Below the pieces are notes generated by a model. The model did not search any database and was not told where the DNA came from. It saw nothing but the letters and a program-made list of their open reading frames with translations. From Paraburkholderia nodosa (lineage in GTDB: Bacteria; Pseudomonadota; Gammaproteobacteria; Burkholderiales; Burkholderiaceae): 64,000 bases of DNA. The stretch covers positions 62,001-126,000 of the forward strand of contig NZ_MCNV01000002.1 in NCBI RefSeq assembly GCF_001718195.1, written 5' to 3'. Both the position numbers and the translations under genes were made by a program. Shown here one piece after another: positions 61,094-64,000 of the stretch. Numbering within the stretch: position 1 is the stretch's first letter; every line of letters begins with the position of its first letter.

Positions 61094-62869
61094 TCAACTG
61101 GCCGGCTCCGATGCCAACGCAATCCGCGCCTTCTCCTCCGGACTATTCGCCTTGTAATACTTGTCGGCCCACTTGCGGTCGGGCTGCAGCAACAGCCGTT
61201 GCACGGTTCTATGCTGCTGCTCCTCGATGCCAACGGCGCGCGCACGATAGTGCTCGTACAACCGCATGAATTCCGCTAGGTAAATGGCGGCGATTCGCTT
61301 GTCTTGTATTTCGAGCAGATTCTCGTCGTTGAAATGCTCGGAGTTGTTGCTCATGTTGGCTGAGCCCGTGTAGACAATTGGATTGTCTCCTTCGGCGTCG
61401 ATGACGATGAACTTATGGTGGATGATGACCGGCGCGTAACTGGGCGCGACTTCGCCGGGAAAGAGGCGGAGCTCGGGTTCGAAACCTTCAGGCACGGTCG
61501 CCGGGGAAAAGTGCGATGCATCGATGACGTCGCGGTTTTCCCTGCTTCGATGATAGAGCGCGAGGTTTGCCAGCGCAGTCGTACTCACTGCCTCTCCCGC
61601 TTTTTGCGCCTCTTGCGCATTCTCAGCGGACTTTCCGCTGATATTGTTGACGAGGCCGAACATCATGAGCCCCTTGTCGCCGGCGGCAAAGCAGGCGTCG
61701 CGAAGCGGTTCGTCTGTCGGCATGAAGAGGCAGAACAAAACGGAGTGCTGCGCCTTTCCTATCGCTTCGACGATGGTATCGATCTGGGTACGTCTGGTTT
61801 TCGTTTCCGGAGAGAAGCAAACGCGCACGGCTGCGCTTCCCACCGTCACGGAATCGGACCAGCCATTCGTGAGTTCGGCGGTCTGGTTGATCGGCGGATT
61901 GCCGGCGATGGCTTTCGTTCTGTCGTCGTACAGTTTCGCGAGGTCTGCCGATTCGAACAGGTGAAGTACGTTGGCCTGCTCCGTGATGCCCTCTGTCGTA
62001 AAATTCGCAGAACCCGCAACCACGAATGCCGGGTTGCCTTGCCGATCGCCCCTATCCGTCACGATGAGCTTGTCGTGCATGATGTGCGTCTTGTCACGCG
62101 GGCAGAACGTCACGACGTTGCCCAGTTCATCGACCGTGGGTTGATTGGGCGATGCAGCGGGCGCTTTGCCTTTTTCGCGAACCCGATGCGAGTCGTATAC
62201 GACGGCGACATTGGCTTTGCCGTGAGCGGTTCCGAACTCCTTGAACGCCGGGATCGCCCAAAGCGGGTCGGTCAGGTGATAGACGGCTGCTGCAGCGCGC
62301 GACGCGTCCTGGAATATTTCCTTGAACACGAGCTGCATATCGTTGGCGAGCCACGTACGAAGTTCAAACGCCTGTGCGGCCGGCGGCGCGGTATGCGGAT
62401 CGATTCCCATCGCCTTCACTTGTCGTGCGAAAGCCTGCGAGCTCACCACCGCGCGGTTGAACCAGGTACCCACGCCGTCTTCGATATGCGCCGGTAACGT
62501 GACCTCACACGAACTCGCCTCTGCGTTCAGCAGATTCAGATTGTCCGGCGTACCGACTACCGGGTAGATGGTGTACCTGAATTGCTTGCCTCTGTCGGCT
62601 TCCTCGATGCGCGCGTCCCACCACATGAATTTTTGAATCGGCGCGATATTCGAAGGCGCATCGGGTTTGCCGTCCGGCACGGGCCCCTTGAACGTGATTC
62701 GATTAGGGAGCCAGCTGCTCGTCTCATGGGATTTACCGTCCGGGCTAGTGAAGCCCGGGGCGCGTTCAATAGCGAAACCGAGGAAGTCGGCACGTGTCGC
62801 ACCGTCCGGCCAGTCGAGCGCGAGTAAAACCAGCGTCGGGGAGAGATAGCTGCGGACCTTCGTCGACAT
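61094..62869 (-). CDS. Phospholipase D-like protein with two HKD motifs
   Basis: 591-residue protein with two PLD catalytic motifs: MHDKLIVTDRGD (about 270) with GSANFTTEG, and IHHKFIVIDAEGD (about 495) with GSANMSNNSEHFNDEN. Both carry the His-x-Lys-x4-Asp needed, so the enzyme should be active as a phosphodiesterase on phospholipid or nucleic acid. No signal peptide is visible. About 200 residues of unknown N-terminal sequence precede it. It is alone and next to dinB, on the opposite strand. It may be an effector, a nuclease or a membrane enzyme; the sequence does not tell. Confidence 0.85.
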   Translation of the reverse strand: MSTKVRSYLSPTLVLLALDWPDGATRADFLGFAIERAPGFTSPDGKSHETSSWLPNRITFKGPVPDGKPDAPSNIAPIQKFMWWDARIEEADRGKQFRYTIYPVVGTPDNLNLLNAEASSCEVTLPAHIEDGVGTWFNRAVVSSQAFARQVKAMGIDPHTAPPAAQAFELRTWLANDMQLVFKEIFQDASRAAAAVYHLTDPLWAIPAFKEFGTAHGKANVAVVYDSHRVREKGKAPAASPNQPTVDELGNVVTFCPRDKTHIMHDKLIVTDRGDRQGNPAFVVAGSANFTTEGITEQANVLHLFESADLAKLYDDRTKAIAGNPPINQTAELTNGWSDSVTVGSAAVRVCFSPETKTRRTQIDTIVEAIGKAQHSVLFCLFMPTDEPLRDACFAAGDKGLMMFGLVNNISGKSAENAQEAQKAGEAVSTTALANLALYHRSRENRDVIDASHFSPATVPEGFEPELRLFPGEVAPSYAPVIIHHKFIVIDAEGDNPIVYTGSANMSNNSEHFNDENLLEIQDKRIAAIYLAEFMRLYEHYRARAVGIEEQQHRTVQRLLLQPDRKWADKYYKANSPEEKARIALASEPAS

Positions 62870-62992
62870 CGTTCACCTCTGCTGTATTAGCCAAAGGCCC
62901 CAGTTTCAACCATCAGTTTGTTGAAACGGTGAACGAAGCATGTTGCCTGGATGTCGTTTCGATGACGCTGCCGGGAGCCGCAATAAAGTCAC

Positions 62993-63202
62993 TTACTGCG
63001 GCGTGATATCTCTCTGCACCCGATGAATATGCTGCTCGACATAGAACGCCGCCGCATCGGCGTCTCCGCAGACAATGGCTTCGTAAGTCAGACGATGCTC
63101 GGCAACGTACAGCCGAATGCGAGCCGGGTCGTCAATCCCATCGTCCTTGAGTCGCTTGCACAGCGACTGGCCCATGGTCGATGCAATTTCTTCCGCGAGC
63201 GG
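62993..63202 (-). pseudogene. Tail of a GntR-family regulator (FCD domain)
   Basis: The minus frame reads PLAEEIASTMGQSLCKRLKD, then DPARIRLYVAEHRLTYEAIV and DAAAFYVEQHIHRVQRDI to a stop at 62993. This is the last third of an FCD-type GntR regulator (H..I..AI..GDA.AA...V..HI). An in-frame stop at 63203 closes it and no HTH is found upstream. Such regulators normally control proline-racemase operons, which fits its place just ahead of one, but this copy is dead. Confidence 0.6.
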
Positions 63203-63361
63203 TCATCGTGAGTTCTCGGTGCGCCTTGAGTTGTTCTCAAACATACCACTTTCGCGACCACTCCCTGCTGGCCTTGGCGGCATGTTCATGCGAAGAAACC
63301 AATTTTCCGGACCTGACGAGACTTTTTGGTCTAGTTTAAGTCCACATTGACACATTTCGTG

Positions 63362-63383
63362 CTATCCACCACAAGTGGTATAG
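63362..63383. promoter_or_regulatory. Dyad ahead of the proline racemase gene
   Basis: CTATCCAC-CACAA-GTGGTATAG forms an inverted repeat with one unpaired base, about 80 bases before the racemase start. It could be a GntR-type operator. The regulator relic lies just to the left. Confidence 0.4.
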
Positions 63384-63461
63384 ATTGGTTCCACATTGCG
63401 CCCGAGAAATGGACGGCCTGCCGGTTCCGTACGGCCAGTGAGTCAATAGCGTAAAAACATC

Positions 63462-64000
63462 ATGAAGACTACTCGCACGATAACGACCGTCGAAGTGCAT
63501 ACCGGCGGCGAAGCGTTCCGTATCGTCACCAGCGGATTGCCTCGCCTGCCCGGCGACACGATCGTGAAGCGTCGTGCGTGGCTCAAGGAAAACGCCGACG
63601 AAATCCGCACCGCGTTGATGTTCGAGCCGCGCGGTCACGCCGATATGTACGGCGGCTATCTGACCGAACCGGTCAGTCCGAGCGCCGACTTCGGCATCAT
63701 CTTCCTTCACAACGAGGGCTATAGCGACCACTGCGGACACGGCGTGATCGCGCTGTCCACCGCAGCGGTCGAGCTTGGCTGGGTGCAGCGCAGTGTTCCG
63801 GAAACGCGTGTCGGCATCGACGCTCCCTGTGGCTTTATCGAAGCCTTCGTTCAATGGGATGGCGAACACGCGGGCAACGTGCGATTCGTGAACGTCCCCT
63901 CGTTCATCTGGAAGCGCGATGTGACTGTCGAGACGCCGTCCTTCGGTACGGTGAAGGGCGACATTGCTTTCGGCGGCGCGTTTTATTTCTATACTGACGG
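63462..64000 (+). CDS. Proline racemase family protein (3' end beyond window)
   Basis: The frame from 63462 is open to the window edge (179 codons). It matches proline racemase / 4-hydroxyproline epimerase / trans-3-hydroxyproline dehydratase: VEVHTGGEAFRIVTSGLP, the N-terminal catalytic Cys in SDHCGHGVIALSTA and the strand GIDAPCGFIEAFVQ. The second catalytic residue, which separates epimerases (Cys) from dehydratases (Thr/Ser), lies outside the window. A GntR tail precedes it. Likely breakdown of hydroxyproline or proline. Confidence 0.88.
   Translation, partial: MKTTRTITTVEVHTGGEAFRIVTSGLPRLPGDTIVKRRAWLKENADEIRTALMFEPRGHADMYGGYLTEPVSPSADFGIIFLHNEGYSDHCGHGVIALSTAAVELGWVQRSVPETRVGIDAPCGFIEAFVQWDGEHAGNVRFVNVPSFIWKRDVTVETPSFGTVKGDIAFGGAFYFYTD

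Noticed and set aside
63347..63384. TTGACA and TATAGA as a promoter for the proline racemase gene
   Set aside because: The hexamers are 26 bases apart, too far for a sigma-70 promoter; the dyad is reported instead.

Overview
The window is high-GC DNA from a Burkholderiaceae genome, most likely Paraburkholderia, Caballeronia or Burkholderia. The evidence is the family content: polyhydroxybutyrate (PHB) genes, hopanoid genes (HpnR and HpnN), a small His-rich secreted protein of Burkholderia type, a Burkholderia-type porin, H-NS-like nucleoid proteins and a sigma-54 factor. No rRNA, tRNA or CRISPR array was seen. About 50 intact genes are read, plus six decayed gene relics. Assignments rest on reading motifs by eye; no database search was possible.

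Layout. 1-5.6 kb: edge-truncated fatty-acid/sterol hydroxylase, a secreted Cys-repeat protein, an EF-hand/OmpR/EnvZ-like operon and a DUF4410 lipoprotein. 5.6-15.8 kb: a relic of D-lactate dehydrogenase, HpnR, a patatin/GntP pair, a uracil-DNA glycosylase fused in frame to DUF488, an AtoE-type transporter, a secreted SH3 protein, an outer-membrane barrel and two small proteins. 15.8-22.5 kb: a stress and carbon-storage block (Hsp20, PhaB, phasin, universal stress protein, Zn alcohol dehydrogenase, phosphoketolase) that resembles low-oxygen gene islands of Burkholderia. 22.5-36.7 kb: DHH phosphoesterase, APH-AAA kinase fusion, a solo transposase N-domain, DUF72, a cation/proton antiporter, RpoN, a BON protein, an aldo/keto reductase and full-length Lhr helicase.

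36.7-50.8 kb: CadA-type ATPase with divergent CadR and its operator, an M20 peptidase, a superinfection-immunity-like protein, a LysE exporter, a DUF2158 protein, then an RpiR-controlled set (C45 hydrolase, class III aminotransferase, CMD-family protein), and an IclR-controlled pair (type II dehydroquinase and MHS transporter). 50.8-64 kb: accessory region rich in relics (gamma-glutamylcyclotransferase, LacI tail, DsbA-like, DJ-1 tail, GntR tail) between intact genes: DUF429, a double-domain H-NS protein, HpnN, porin, MarR with an enoyl-CoA hydratase sharing an operator, a 27-residue membrane peptide, SOS-boxed dinB, a two-HKD phospholipase D-like protein and an edge-truncated proline racemase.

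The most interesting points are the RpiR motif shared by the regulator and the C45/aminotransferase operon, the MarR operator shared by marR and an enoyl-CoA hydratase, the H-NS protein with two DNA-binding domains and a histone-H1-like tail, the UDG-DUF488 fusion, and the concentration of relic genes at the right end.
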